Position numbers and translations under genes: made by a program. Source: Sapria himalayana (lineage: Eukaryota; Streptophyta; Magnoliopsida; Malpighiales; Rafflesiaceae). From it: 64,000 bases of DNA. The DNA lies in NCBI GenBank assembly GCA_029783825.1, contig JAREIK010003007.1, positions 699,669-763,668 on the forward strand. Direction: 5' to 3'. The notes under the pieces were generated by a model that was not told where the DNA came from, did not search any database, and saw nothing but the letters and a program-made list of their open reading frames with translations. This document shows positions 1 to 14,935 of the stretch, in pieces (position 1 is the stretch's first letter; each line of letters opens with the position of its first letter).

Positions 1-3000
1 TATATATTATTCTTTCTATTATCTATTTATCTATCTATCTATCTATTTATATATCTATCTTTATCTCTAATATATATATGCCTCTATGTCAATAGTTTCT
101 ATCTATCTATTTATCGATATGTCTTTCTATCATTCTGTGAATCTGTGAATATTAATATCTTTCTATCTATCTAAATCACTAACTATCGAACAATATATCT
201 TTTTATCTATCTAACAATATAACTATCTGTTTATCTATTAGTTAATCATTATATCTTTCTATCTATCCATTTGTCTATCTATATATCTTTCAATTTGTCT
301 ATTTGTCTATTTGTGTATCTTTCTATTTATGTATTTGTTTATCTATTAATCTTCTTTTAGTCTATCTATATTTCTATCTATAAATTAATCAATCTATCTG
401 TGTATATGTATATCTATCTATATTTTTTATCTATCTATTAATCTATCTATCTTTCTATCTATCTATATACCTATCTGTCTATTTAGAAATATATGAATCA
501 ATCATATTTATTATCTATATGCATATCTATATATCTATCTATTTGACTATCTATCTATCTATGTATCTGTCTATCTATCTATATATATATCTATCTATCT
601 ATATATTTATCTATTATATGTCTGTCTATAAATCTGTCTATTTATCTATTTATCAATTATAAATGATATGTCTATCTATTTGTCTAACAAAATATCCACT
701 ATCATACTGTCTATCTTTGTATTTAACTATCTATTTATATGCATGTCTATGTAATCTATCTATATATCTTCTATTTATCTATATTTTCTATATGTCAATG
801 TATATGTCTATCTACCTGCCAATCAATCAATCAATCTATCTATCTATATGTCAACCTATATGTCTATCTATCTAACTATTATGTATTTATCTATCTTTAT
901 TCTAGCTATCTATCTATATATTTGTCTATTTTTATATAAATATCTATCTATCTATTAATCTATTTATCTATATGTGTATAAATCTAACAATCTATATGTC
1001 TATCTATGTGCCTTTCTATCTATCTATCTATTAATCTATTTATCTATTACTGATTTGTCTATCTATTTGTCTATTTGTTTGTCTATCTATCTATCTATCT
1101 ATCAGTCTATCTATCAGTCTATCTATTAGTCTATCTTTCTCACTATTTGTCTATCAATCTTTTTATCAATCTTTATATATATATATCTATCTACCTACCT
1201 ATTAGTCTATCTATTAATATTTCTATCTCTCTAACTATATTTGTCAAACTATCTAGCTATTTCTTTCTATCTATTTAGTTGTCTATCTATCTATCTATCC
1301 ATTTGTCTTTCTATCTTCTATCAATTTGTCTACCTATCTGTCTATCTATTTCTCTTTTTATCTCTTTATCTATCTGTATATCTATTCATTGAATATTTTA
1401 TCTACCTATATTTCTATCTAAATATTTATTTATTTATCTGTTTGTCTATCAATGTGTCTATCTATCAATCAATCTATCTATATATCTATCAATCTATCTA
1501 TCAATCTATCTATGAATCTATATTTCAAAAATCTATCTATTTGTTTATGAAAACTATCTATCTATTTGTTATATGTATCTGTCTAACTAACTAACTATCT
1601 ATCTATCTATCTATATATCTATCAGTCAATCAATCAATCTATCTATCTATCCATCAATTTTTATATCTATCTATATATTTATTTTTATATATGTTTGTCT
1701 ATTTATATATCTATCTATCTATATGTATATCTATCTATCTGTCTATCTATCTATCTGTATGTCTACCTACCTTTATATTTATCTATATATCTATGTGTCT
1801 GTCTATCTATTATCTATCAATTTATCAATCTGTTATCAATCTATCTAACAATATGTCTATCAAACTATCTATCCAAATATCTTTCTATCTGTCTATTTAT
1901 CTGTCTATTTATCTGTCTATTTTTGTGTCTATAAGTCAATCAATATATTTGACTATCTTTTAATCTATCTGTGTATCTATATGTCTCTCTATCTATCAAT
2001 CAATCTTTTTATTTATCTATTATTGATATAGCTTACTATCTATTTATCTATATATCTATCTAATAATCTGTCTATCTATCTATTTTTCAAGGAATCAATC
2101 AATCATGCAATATATATATATCTATCTATATGTCTATCGATCTTTCTATCTATCTCTCTATCTAGCTATCAATATGATCTATATATCTATCTATCTCTCT
2201 ATCTACCTATCTATATATCTATCTATCTATCTATCTATCTGTCTATCTGTCTAGCTATAATATTTATATCCAATCCGGCTATAATCATGCCTTTAAATCT
2301 ATCCATTGATTTGTCTATTAATTTATGTAACAATATGTCTATTAATAGAACAATCTATCTATCTATCTATCTACCTATCAATCTAAATTTCAATCTATTT
2401 ATCAATTTTTCAATCAATCAATCTATCTATTTTTTCTATCTATCTATCTACGTGTCTATCTATTTGTCTATTTATCTGTCTATCTATCTATCTATCTAAA
2501 TTTTTTTCTATCTATCATTATATCTATCTTTATAAAAATCTATCTATATATTTGTTTATCTCTCTTTCTATCTAACTGTCATTTTACCTACCTACCTACC
2601 TATCTGTCTATCTATTTATCTATCTCTCTATCAATTTTCTATAATTTATCTTTCTATTTGTCTATCAATATATCAATCAATCTATCTATCTATCTAAATA
2701 TCTATCTATCTATTTGTGTATTTATCTATTTGTTTGATTTTTTGTTTATCTATCTATGAGTCTATCTATCTGTCGATATTCTATATGTATATATGCATAT
2801 CTATTTGTCAATCAGTCTATCTATCTATCTATCTGTCTATCTATTCATGTGTCTACCTCTTTGTCTGCTCGAGTATTAGTATACTTGATTGTGTATATGC
2901 TAACTATCTATCTACCTAATTATTTGTTTACCTTACTAGTTGTCTATCTATCTGTATGTCAATGTGTCTATCTATTTGTCTGCCTATCTATCTGTTTGTC

Positions 3001-3248
3001 CATTTTTCTATATATCTTTATATTGTCTTGTTTTCTATCTTTCTATTAGTCTATCTATTATTCTATTTGTTTTTCTATCTATGAGTCTGTCAGTCTATTA
3101 AGTCTATCATTCTATAAGTCTGCTAGTCTATTAGTTTGTCAGACTACTAGTCTATTAGTTTGTCAGTCTATCATTTAGTCTATTGTTTATTTGACTATCT
3201 GTATATGCGCCTATGTGCCTAATTGTCTATCTATATTTTATCTTTATC

Positions 3249-3480
3249 ATGATCTCTCTATCTCTATATCTCTCTATCTTTCTATCTCTCTATCTCTCTA
3301 TTTCTCTATCTCTCTCTCTTTATCTCTCTATTTATCTATCTCTATATCACTATATCTCTCTATCTCTCTATTTTCTTTCTTTCTCTCTATCTAATTAACT
3401 ACTTAACTACCTAATTAACTACCTCAGTATATCTTTACCTACTTAACTACCTAGCAAGCTACATACGTACCTAGAAATAT
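3249..3480 (+). repeat. CT-rich interlude A grading into CTAC/AACT repeats
   Basis: The CTAT motif shifts to TCTCTATC and TCTC units, then from about 3395 to CTAA/CTAC/AACT units ending near CTACCTAGCAAGC. Interlude B at about 4610-4910 shows the same order of motif change. This could be an old segmental duplication or parallel motif drift. Confidence 0.7.
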
Positions 3481-4609
3481 GTCTATCGATCTATCTAGCT
3501 ACTTTTCTATCTATCTATCTATCTCTCTAACTTTCTTTCTGTGAAATTCATCTATCAGTCTCATTATCTCTGTCTTTTTATCTTTCTCTCTATCTATCTA
3601 TCTATTTAACCATCTATCTGTCTATCATTTTATCTATATATCTATCTATCTCACTCTATCTCTCTTTCTCTCTATATGTCTATCTATATATTTGTCTATC
3701 TATCAATCTATGTATATGTCTATCTGTATATTTGTCTATCAGTCTATCTATTTCTTTCTCTATCATTATATCTACCTATTTGTCTGACTATCTATCTATA
3801 TGTACATCTATCTATCTGTCGAACTATCTATCTATATACTAGTCTATCTATCTATCTGTTTATGTGTCTATCTATCAAATTGTATATCTATATGCCTATC
3901 TATTTATAAATCTATTTGTCTATATGTCTATGTGTCTATAATCAATCAATTTATTTGTCTTTTTGATAACTATATATTTTCTAAATATCTATCTGCCAAT
4001 CTGTCTATTTATCTATCTATCTATTTATCTATTTATCTATTAGTCTATCTTTCTATTTATCTATTTGTCTATCTATCTATATGTCTATTTCTATATCTGT
4101 TTATCTATCTATGTCTTTCTATAAATCTGTATATATATCTAGTTATATATCTGTCTATTTGTCTATTTGACTATATATCTATATGCTTATATGTCTATTA
4201 TTCTATCTGTATAATTTTACAAATCTATTTATCTATCTGTCTATATGTTTATTTGTCTAATTGATTTATTTCTATATAAGTTTATCTACCTATCTATCTA
4301 TCGAAGTTTGTATTTGATTACCTGCCTATCTATGTATCTATTTTTCTATCTATTTGTCTATCTGTCTTTTTAGCTATATATTATCTGCCTATATGTCTAT
4401 TCGTCTATCTGCCTATATGTGTATCTGCTAATTTGTCTTTCTATCTATTTGTCTGTCTATTAGTCTATCAGTCATTTAGACTATTATTCTATTACTTTAT
4501 TAGTTTGTTAGTCAATATATCTATCTATCTTTCTTTCTTTCTATATGTTTGTCTATCATCTATCTATCTATCTATTTATCTATCTATCTGTGTATCAGTC
4601 TATTTCTCT

Positions 4610-4686
4610 ATGTCTCTATCTATATATCTTTGTATATCTTTCTTTCTGTATCTATCTATCTATCTCTTTATATCTATATCTCTTTA

Positions 4687-4719
<33 letters not shown>

Positions 4720-4910
4720 ATCTCTATCTCTTTATATCTCTATCTCTTTATATCTCTATCTTTTTAAATCTCTATCTCTCTATTTCTCGATATCTTTTTA
4801 TATCTATCTTTCTTTCTCTCTATATCTCTACCTCTCTATCTCTCTACTTATCTATCTCTCTATCTCTCTACCTACTTACCTTCATAACTAGCTACCTACC
4901 TACCTAGCAT
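4610..4910 (+). repeat. CT-rich interlude B grading into CTAC repeats
   Basis: TCTCTATATC-type units give way to CTACCTAC units ending at CTACCTAGCA near 4905. The motif order matches that of 3249-3480, about 1.4 kb upstream. Confidence 0.7.
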
Positions 4911-6738
4911 TTTTTCTATCTATATAAATGTTTTCCTATCTATATGTTGATCTATCTATTTGTCTATATGTTTATTCTCTATCTATCTAGCTATCAGCCT
5001 ATTAGTCTATTAGAGTCTCTATTTAACTATCTATCCCTTTGCTTCTTTGCCTATATTTTTATCTATCTTTTTATCAATCAATCTCTCAATCTCTCTCTGA
5101 CTATCTGACTATCTGTTTATCTATCTATCTATTTATCTATCTGTCTATCTGCCTATATGTCTATCTATCTATCTATCTAATATTCTATTTATCAATCTAT
5201 TTATCTATCTATCTGTCTATCTATTTAATTATATATATCTCTATCTATCTATCTATCTATCATTATGTCTATTTGTCTATAGGTCTATATGTCTATCTAG
5301 TATTTGTCTATCTATCAATCTGTCTATCTATCTATCAATTTATTTGTCTATCTATCAATCTCTCTATCTATTTATCAATTTATTTGTCTATCTATATATC
5401 TATCTATCGGTCTATATGTATATCTGTCTAACTAACTATCTGGTTATCAGTCTATCTATCTATCTATATGTCTATCTATTTATTAGTCTAAATGTATATG
5501 TGTCTATTTATGTCTATCTATCAATCTATTTTTCTATTTTTTCTATCTGTCTATTGGTGTATATATTTATCCACCTATCTATCTATCTATGTGTCTATGT
5601 GTCTATGTGTATATCTATCTCTATTATATTTGAGTATCTTTCTATCAATCTATTTATCAATTATATATTAGTTTTTTTATCCCATTGTTTATCTATTTAT
5701 CTATCAATCTATCTATCTATCTATCTATTTGTATATCTATTTATTAATCTAACTGACTATTTGTCTATCTACCTATTTTATCTATTTTTCTATTTTTCTA
5801 TTTTTCTATCTGTTTATCTATATATCTATCTATCTGTCTATCTAACTATTTATTCTTCTATCTATTTATCTATCTATCTATCAATTTATCTATTTAAATT
5901 TTTTTTCTATAACTAACTAACTATCTATCTATCTATTTTTTTAATCTATCTATCTAACTATATATATGTGTATCTATATATCTATCTATTTGTCGGTCTA
6001 TCCAACTATATATCAATCTGTCAATCTATCTTTCTATATATCTATTTTTTTATCTGTATATCTATATGTCTATCTTCTTGTTTATCTATCTGTCTATCTA
6101 CCTGTCTATATTTATTTTAATCTATCTTTTAAGTTGTCTATCTATCTATCTATATATCTATGTGTCTGACTGTCTATCTTTTTTTCTATCTATTTATATG
6201 TGTATCTATCTATCTGCCTGCCTGTCTGTTTATCAATCTATCAATATATCTATTTATTTATATATCAATCTATCTGTCTATATATCTGTCTAACTATCTA
6301 TGTATTTATCTATCTATCTATTTTTTTATCAATCTATATATCTATCTATCAATATGTCTATCAATCTATATATCTGCCAATTTTCTTATATTTCTGTCTA
6401 CATATGTATATATTTGTCTGTCTATCTTTTTATCAGTGTGTCAATCTATCTATTTGTCTATCATTCTATCTGTCTATCTATATTTCTAAATATCTATAAA
6501 TCTATCTAACTATCTAAATATTTATCTTCTATCTGTATATCTATCTATCTATCATATTATTTTTTTATCTATCAATCAATCAGACTATATGTCTACTATC
6601 TATTATCTTTATATCTATCAGTCTGTTAGTAATTATGTCTAACTATGTAGCGATCAATCCATATATCTATTTAACTTGTTTATCTATCTATTTGTTATTA
6701 TGTAGTTTATCTATCTTTCTATCTATCTAAGTATATAA

Positions 6739-6741
<3 letters not shown>

Positions 6742-6799
<58 letters not shown>
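6742..6799. repeat. (TA)29 microsatellite
   Basis: Uninterrupted TA dinucleotides for 58 bases inside the TATC array. Shorter TA tracts lie near 7217-7243, 9149-9180, 10384-10411, 11580-11606 and 12398-12418. Confidence 0.95.
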
Positions 6800-6800
<1 letters not shown>

Positions 6801-7211
6801 CTATATCAATCAATCAATCTTTCTGTCTATCTATCATTCTATCTACCTATCTACCTATATATCTTTCTCTCTATCTACTTGTCTATTTGTCTATATCTCT
6901 ATTTATATATTTGTCTATGTGTTTATTTGTATTTTATTTATCTTACTATATATCTATTTGTCAAAATATATATCTCTCAATCTATCTATATGACTCTCTG
7001 TCTATCAGTCTATCAGTCTATGTATCTATCTATCTATCTCTATCGCTATTTATCAAGATATCTTACTATCTAAGTATCATTTGTCTATATGTCTAGTAGT
7101 CTATCTGTATATCTATCTATCTATTTGTATATCTTTCAATATGTCTATCTATCAATTTGTCTATATGGTCAATCTAATTATCAATATGTCAATCTATCTA
7201 TAATATAACTG

Positions 7212-7243
<32 letters not shown>

Positions 7244-8588
7244 CTTTATCTATCTATCTATCTGCCTATCTGTATATATGTCTATTTTGATATCTATCTA
7301 TCTTCCTATCTATTTATTTATCTATCTATTTGTTTATCTATCTATCTAACTATCTGTCTATTTGTCTATTTCTTTATTTTTCTATTAGTCTATCAATCAT
7401 TCAATCTATTAGTCTATCAATCAATCTATATATCTATCTATTATATATCTAAATATTTATGTCTATCTATCTATAAGCCTATGTAACTAACTAACTATCT
7501 ATCTTTCTATTTATTTATTTCTCTAACGGTCTAAATATATTTCAATCTATCAGTCTCTTAGTCAATCATTCTCTCTATCTATCTAAATATATATAAATCT
7601 ATCTATCTATCTATCTATATATCTATATGTTTTTCTATCTATTTTTCAGTTTGTCTATATATCAATCAATCTATCTTTTTATATGCCTATCAATCTATAT
7701 TTTTCTTTGTATATCTATCTATCTATTAATTTGTGTATTAGTCTATTATCTATCTATCTATCGATATATCTTTCTAAGTATATGTCTGTCTCTCTATATG
7801 TCAATCTAATTATATATCTATTTGCCTATCTATCTAACTATATATCTGGCTATATATCGATCTATCTATCTGTCAATTTGTCTATTTCTCTATCTGTCTA
7901 TTTGTTTATGTGTCTATCTATCTATCTGTCTAACTATCTATCTATATGGCATTCTATCTATCTCTCTATTTCTTTATCAATCTATCAGTCTATCTATCGA
8001 TATTCCATCTATCTAAATATCTATCTTTAATCTGTCTATCTATCTATCTATCTATCTATTTATATATTTTTCGATGTATCTTAGAATCTAACCATCTAAC
8101 TATCTATCAATCTGTATGTCTAACTAAATAACTATCTTTCTGTGTATTAGTCTATTAGACTATCTGTCTATATGCCTATCTCTATATCTATTTAATAATA
8201 TATTTATATATTTGTCTATTTGTCTATATGTCAATTTGTCTATTAGTCTATCAATCTATCTATTTAGGTATCTAGCTATCATTCTAACTATTTGTGTATC
8301 TATCTATCTATCTTCACAATAATCTATCTGACTATCAATCAAATTATCTATCTTCTATCTATTTCTCTGTCTATATGTCTATATGTCTTTTTGTCTATTT
8401 ATCTATCTATTTTTTTTAAATATCTATCTATATGTCTTTCTATCTATTTGTCTATCTGTATATCAATCTATTGATCAATCAATCAATCAATCTATCTATT
8501 AGTCTATCTATCCTTTTGTCATTCAATATATCTATTTGTTTATCAATCTATATGTCTATTTATCTATCAATCTATATGTCTAACTATA

Positions 8589-9147
8589 TATCAATCTATA
8601 TGTCTATCTATTTATATATCTGTCTATCTTTCTATCTATCTGTCTATCTTTCTATCTATCTGTCTATCTTTCTATCTAACTATCTATATCATTATTTATC
8701 TATTTGTTTATCTATCTAAATATCAACCATTCTAACTATCTATATGTCTATATGAATATCTATCTAACTAGCTTTCTATTTATTAGTTTTTTGAACTATT
8801 TATCTATCTGCCTATCTATCTATCAATTTGTATATCTATCTATTTGTGTATTTATCTATTTGTCTATCTATTTTTTTGTCTATCTATCTGTATATCTATC
8901 TATTTGTCTGTCTGTCTATCTGTATATCTATCTATTTGTCTTTCTGTCTGTCTATCTTTCTAACTTTTTATGTGTCTATCTATCAATCTACAATCAATCT
9001 AACTATCTATAATACTATATATCTATATGTCTATATGTCTATCTATCTATCTAGCTATTTTTCTATTAATCTATATATCTAACTATCTATGTATTTTAAT
9101 ATCTCTTTATCTATCTAAATATCTAATTAATTTTCTATCATTTAGTC

Positions 9148-9183
<36 letters not shown>

Positions 9184-10380
9184 ATATCTATATCAATATG
9201 TCTATCTTTCTATCGATATATATATCTTTATATTTTTTTATCTATCATAAATCTATCTGTCTATATATCTATCTATCAATTTGTTATTCTATCAATCTAT
9301 TTATCTGTATATCTATCTATCAATATATCTATCTATCTATCTAGCTATTTTTCTATCTTTATATATATCTATTTATTTTTTATCTATCTAACTATTTATC
9401 TCTCTACCTATCTATATATTTGTCTATCTATTTATCTATTTATCTATCTATTTATCTATATATTTATTTGTCTATCTTTTTTTGATCTATCAGTTTATAA
9501 AACTTATTATGAATCTGACTATCTATTTATCTATCTCTCTATATGTATATCCGTGTATCTATTTATATGTTTATTAATCGATTTGTCTATTTATTTATCT
9601 ATCTATATGTATATATATTTTTTATTTCGAAATGTGTATATGTCATTCTGTCTATTTTTGTAACTATTTAAATATCAATATTTGTATTTATTTTTATCTC
9701 TAACTTTTTAACTGTCTTTCTGTCTATCTGCCTACTTGTCAATCTTTTTATCTATCTATCATTCAATCATTCTATCTATTTATCTTTTTATTTAAAAAGC
9801 TATCAAAATATCTATGGATCTATCAATCTATATGTCTATCTATTTATATATCTGTCTATCTTTCTATCTATCTGTCTATCTTTCTATCTATCTGTCTATC
9901 TTTCTATCTAACTATCTATATCATTATTTATCTATTTGTTTATCTATCTAAATATCAACCATTCTAACTATCTATATGTCTATATGAATATCTATCTAAC
10001 TAGCTTTCTATTTATTAGTTTTTTGAACTATTTATCTATCTGCCTATCTATCTATCAATTTGTATATCTATCTATTTGTGTATTTATCTATTTGTCTATC
10101 TATTTTTTTGTCTATCTATCTGTATATCTATCTATTTGTCTGTCTGTCTATCTGTATATCTATCTATTTGTCTTTCTGTCTGTCTATCTTTCTAACTTTT
10201 TATGTGTCTATCTATCAATCTACAATCAATCTAACTATCTATAATACTATATATCTATATGTCTATATGTCTAATCTATCTATCTAGCTATTTTTCTATT
10301 AATCTATATATCTAACTATCTATGTATTTTAATATCTCTTTATCTATCTAAATATCTAATTAATTTTCTATCATTTAGTC

Positions 10381-10414
<34 letters not shown>

Positions 10415-11060
10415 ATATCTATATCAATATGTCTATCTTTCTATCGATATATATATCTTTATATTTTTTTATCTATCATAAATCTATCTGTCTATATATC
10501 TATCTATCAATTTGTTATTCTATCAATCTATTTATCTGTATATCTATCTATCAATATATCTATCTATCTATCTAGCTATTTTTCTATCTTTATATATATC
10601 TATTTATTTTTTATCTATCTAACTATTTATCTCTCTACCTATCTATATATTTGTCTATCTATTTATCTATTTATCTATCTATTTATCTATATATTTATTT
10701 GTCTATCTTTTTTTGATCTATCAGTTTATAAAACTTATTATGAATCTGACTATCTATTTATCTATCTCTCTATATGTATATCCGTGTATCTATTTATATG
10801 TTTATTAATCGATTTGTCTATTTATTTATCTATCTATATGCATATATATTTTTTATTTCGAAATGTGTATATGTCATTCTGTCTATTTTTGTAACTATTT
10901 AAATATCAATATTTGTATTTATTTTTATCTCTAACTTTTTAACTGTCTTTCTGTCTATCTGCCTACTTGTCAATCTTTTTATCTATCTATCATTCAATCA
11001 TTCTATCTATTTATCTTTTTATTTAAAAAGCTATCAAAATATCTATGGATCTATCAATCT
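8589..11060 (+). repeat. Recent 1.23-kb tandem duplication in the TATC array
   Basis: Two head-to-tail copies, about 8589-9820 and 9821-11052, align at an offset of 1231-1233 bases. I find only three differences: a one-base insertion near 10274, a 30 versus 28 base TA tract (9151-9180 versus 10384-10411), and one T-to-C change (about 9610 versus 10841). The sequence around GGATCTATCAATCTATATG recurs at the end of each copy (about 9816 and 11047), so short homology at the edges may have driven unequal exchange. Copy 1 and copy 2 each contain the same open 102-codon LSIY-type frame, a by-product of the array. Confidence 0.95.
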
Positions 11061-11175
11061 ATATGCCTATCTATCTATCTTTTTATTTATCTATCTATCT
11101 TTAATTCTGTCAATATATCTATCTCTGTATCTTTTATCTACCAATCTTTCTATCCATATATATATCTATCTATCT

Positions 11176-11201
11176 CTGTGTGTGTGTGTGTGTGTGTGTG
11201 T
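11176..11201. repeat. (TG)13 microsatellite
   Basis: An uninterrupted TG tract inside the TATC array. Confidence 0.95.
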
Positions 11202-13512
11202 ATCTATTTATCTACCTATCTATCTTACTATCTATCGATCTTGCTATCTATTTAAGTGACTATCTATCTATTTATCTCTCTCTGACTGCCTATTTTTTAT
11301 CTCTTTATTTGTTTATCTATTTATCTATTTATCTATCTGTCTATCTATCAATATGTATATCTATCTATCTATCTATATATCTATATTTTTAACTATCCAT
11401 CTTTCTATCTATCTATTTTTCTAAATGTCTATATGTCAATCTATCTATTTGTATCACTATCTATCTTTCTATTTTACTATCTTTCTAACAATCTAATTGG
11501 CTTTCTATCTATCAGGCTTTCAATCAATCTGTCTATTTATCTATCTATATATGTATCTATTTATCTACCTATCTATCTTTATATATATATATATATATAT
11601 ATATATCTATCTATCTATCTATCTGCCTATCCATGTGTCTAATAATCTATCTATCTATCTATATATGAATCTGTTTGTCTATCTATCTATCTCTATATGT
11701 ATATCTATTTATCTACCAATTTACTTATTTACCTCTCTATTTATCTATCTTTCTATCTATCTATTTGGCTATCTGTCAATGTATCAATCTTTCTTTCTAT
11801 CTAGTTTTTAATCTATATATCTGACTATCTATATGTATATGTATCTATATATCTATTCGACTATGTATATGTCAATCTCTCTAACTAACTATCTATCTAT
11901 TTGTCTATATGTCAAAGATCTAAATCTCTATTTGACTATCTATCTATCTATCTATCTAACTTCTTATCTTACTATCTACAAATATGTCTAATACCTATAT
12001 GTCTATCTATTTATTTATATAACTAACTATCTATCTATCTATTTGTATATCTATCTATCTACCTATCTTTCATTATGTGGATCTCTCTATATTTCAATCT
12101 TTCTAAATGTCTTTATGCCTATATTACTATCTATGTAAATATCTAACTTTCTATCTACTTATCTATCTATCTATCTATCTAACTATCTAATTATCTTTAT
12201 TTTTAGTAATCTATTTGTTAAAGTGTCTATCTTCCTATCTAAATATCTATTTGTCTATCTATCTATCTATATATCAATCTATCTATCTATATGACTAAGT
12301 GTCTATCAATATATCTTCATTTTATCTATCTACATATCTATCTTTCTATCTATCTGTATATTTCTCTATCTTTCTATCTGTATATGTGTGTATATGTATA
12401 TATATATATATATATATATCTGAGTATATGTTAATTTGTTTATCTACCTATCTATTTATCTATCTGTATATATATCTATCTATTTGTCAATTTGTCTATT
12501 GATCGATCTAATCTATTTATCTGTCGATGTATTTATTTGTATTTCTTTTTATCTATCTATTTGCCAATTTGACTATCTATCAATATGTCTACCTATCTAT
12601 CAATATATTTGTTTGTCTATCTGTCTTTCTGTCTATTTGTCTATCTATCTATCCATCTATGTATTTTTTTATCTATCTATCTATTCATCTATATACCTAT
12701 CTATTTATATGTTTATCTATCTATCTATTTATCTACCTACCTATATTATTATTTTTCTATCTGTCTGTCTATCTATCTATTTATCTGTTTATTTATCTAT
12801 CTTTATGTATATTTGTTTACATAATAATAGTTTATCTTTTTTTTCTATTTATCTATCTAACTATTTGTCTATCTATCAATGTGTTAATTTTTCAATCAGT
12901 GAATCTCTCTAGCTATCTGTTAGTCTATCTAAATATCTTACTTTCTAACTATCTAACTATCTAATTGTCTAACTATCTATCAGTCTATCTATTTATCTAT
13001 CTAACTATCTAATTCTCTTTATGTCTATCAATCTTTTAGTCTATTTGTCTATTATCTAATAGTCTATTAGTCTATCTATCTATCTATATATATATCTCTA
13101 TTTCTATCTATTTGTCTACATGCATATATGTTTATCTATTTATATATTTGTCTATATGTCAATCTTTCTTTCTCTTTATCTACCTATCTATCTATCTATT
13201 TATATATCTATCTTTCATTATGTAACTTTATATATTTGTCTAGCTATCTATCTAGCTAGCTAGCTATCTATCTGCCTATCTATCTATTTAGTTATCTAAC
13301 TATTTGTCTAGTTTTTGATTTGACTATATTACAATCAATCTAATTTCTCTCTATCTATCTATTTATACTATATGCTTATTTGCCTATTTGTTTATCTATC
13401 AAATCTATTTATGTTTCTATTTGTCTATCTATTTATCAATCTATATATCTTTTTATATGTCTATCTATCTTTCTATCTATCTGTTTATATGTTTAACTAT
13501 CTATCTTTCTAT

Positions 13513-13515
<3 letters not shown>

Positions 13516-13594
<79 letters not shown>
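13516..13594. repeat. (TA)n microsatellite, 79 bases
   Basis: One of the longest pure TA tracts in the window. A second, interrupted TA tract follows at 13723-13780. Confidence 0.95.
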
Positions 13595-13596
<2 letters not shown>

Positions 13597-13722
13597 GTTA
13601 TTCTATTTATCAATTTATTTGTCTATCTTTATATATGTCTATTTTCCTATCTACCCATCTTTCAATGTGTCTATGTGCCTATCATTCAATTAATCTATCT
13701 TTATATATGTCTAACTCTGTAT

Positions 13723-13759
<37 letters not shown>

Positions 13760-13780
13760 ATATATATTTACATATATATA
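13723..13780. repeat. Interrupted TA microsatellite
   Basis: TA dinucleotides broken by TTTA and TTTACA, about 130 bases after the pure tract at 13516-13594. Confidence 0.9.
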
Positions 13781-14632
13781 TGTCTGTCTATTTATTTATT
13801 TGTCTATATATCTATCTGTCTATTTATCTAACTATCTATTTGTCTATCTTTTATCCATGTATCAATCTATCTATATATATTACTATCTATCTTTCTATTG
13901 ATATGTGTATATGTATATCTATCTATCTATTTATATGTCTATGTCTCTATTTTTATTTTTGACTATTTGTTTATCAATTTATCTATATATATGTTTTTCT
14001 GCTTATCTATCTATCTATCTAGCTATTTGCCTATCTATTATTTGACTATTTTTGTATAAATCTATATGTCAATCTATTTATATATCTTTTTGTTTATAAG
14101 TCTGTCTATTTTTATGTTTATCTCACTTTCTACCTATCTGTCTATCTATCTATCTAATCAGTCTGTGTATCTATATATCTATATAATTGTCGATCTATCA
14201 CTATGTCAATCTATATATCTATCTATCTATCTTTTTGTCTATATGTCTATCTATCTATCTATCTATATGTGTATTTTTATATTTCTATATTTATCTATTT
14301 ATTTATTTTTTTTGTATCTATCTATCTGTCTATTTGTCTTTGTGTTAATCTTTCTATCAATCTATATATCTATATGTCTATCTTTATTTATTTTAATCTA
14401 TCAATATGTAAATCTATGTATTTGTATAGCTGTCTATTTATCTATCTATCTAACTATCCAATTTTATATCTACATATCTGTCTAACTATTTTTTAATGTT
14501 TCTATCGATTAGTTTATCAGTCATAGTCTATCTATATATTTTTTTATTTGTCTATCTGCATATCTATCTATCTATCTACTTATCTATCTACCTATCTATT
14601 TTTATCTCTATCTTATTATCTAACTATTTTTT

Positions 14633-14935
14633 CACTACAACAAAACAGCAAATTAATGACGCTTTATATCTTGACGCTTTGAGAAAACATCATTATATGA
14701 TTTTGAATTAGACATTTAATGACACTTTTCTAAAAGCCACATTATTTGGAAAATGTATTAAGTTTTTATGACACTTACTAGAAGTGTCATTGTTATTACA
14801 ACAAAACTTAAAATTAATGACGCTATATATCTTGATGCTTTTAAAAAATGTCATTATTATATTTGTAATTATATATTTGATGACACTTACTAGAACTGTC
14901 ATTGTTAAGACTAATAGGTTAGGAAAATTGCTTAA
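14633..14935 (+). repeat. CACTA-1 left terminal inverted repeat and subterminal repeats
   Basis: The terminus is followed by AATGACGC, AATGACACTT and the inverse AAGTGTCATT motifs. The first about 160 bases are repeated: ACAACAAAAC followed by TTAATGACGCT occurs at 14637 and again at 14798, each followed by a similar TATATCTTGA(C/T)GC stretch. Short repeated motifs in both orientations are the usual transposase-binding region of CACTA elements. Binding is inferred. Confidence 0.85.

Larger units (their letters stand above)
1..14632 (+). repeat. Degenerate TATC tetranucleotide satellite, left block
   Basis: Almost the whole block is built from variants of CTAT (TATC, TGTC, TATT, CAAT, TTTC) on the + strand. 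There is no long non-repeat interruption apart from short TA, TG and CT tracts. Because CTA-TCT-ATC-TAT has no stop codon in any + frame while the other strand carries TAG every 12 bases, long + strand frames rich in Leu-Ser-Ile-Tyr arise by composition alone. No gene is visible. Adjacent units are heavily diverged, so the array is old or kept variable, except for the recent duplication at 8589-11060. The block ends exactly at the CACTA terminus at 14633. Confidence 0.95.

Noticed and set aside
663..14496. Many + strand reading frames of 60-196 codons rich in Leu, Ser, Ile and Tyr
   Set aside because: They are forced by the CTAT repeat, which has no stop codon in any frame on one strand. They have no consistent start, end or domain and restart with each indel.
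1..14632. Telomeric or rDNA-related repeat
   Set aside because: Units are TATC-type tetranucleotides. There is no TTTAGGG array and no rRNA-like sequence.
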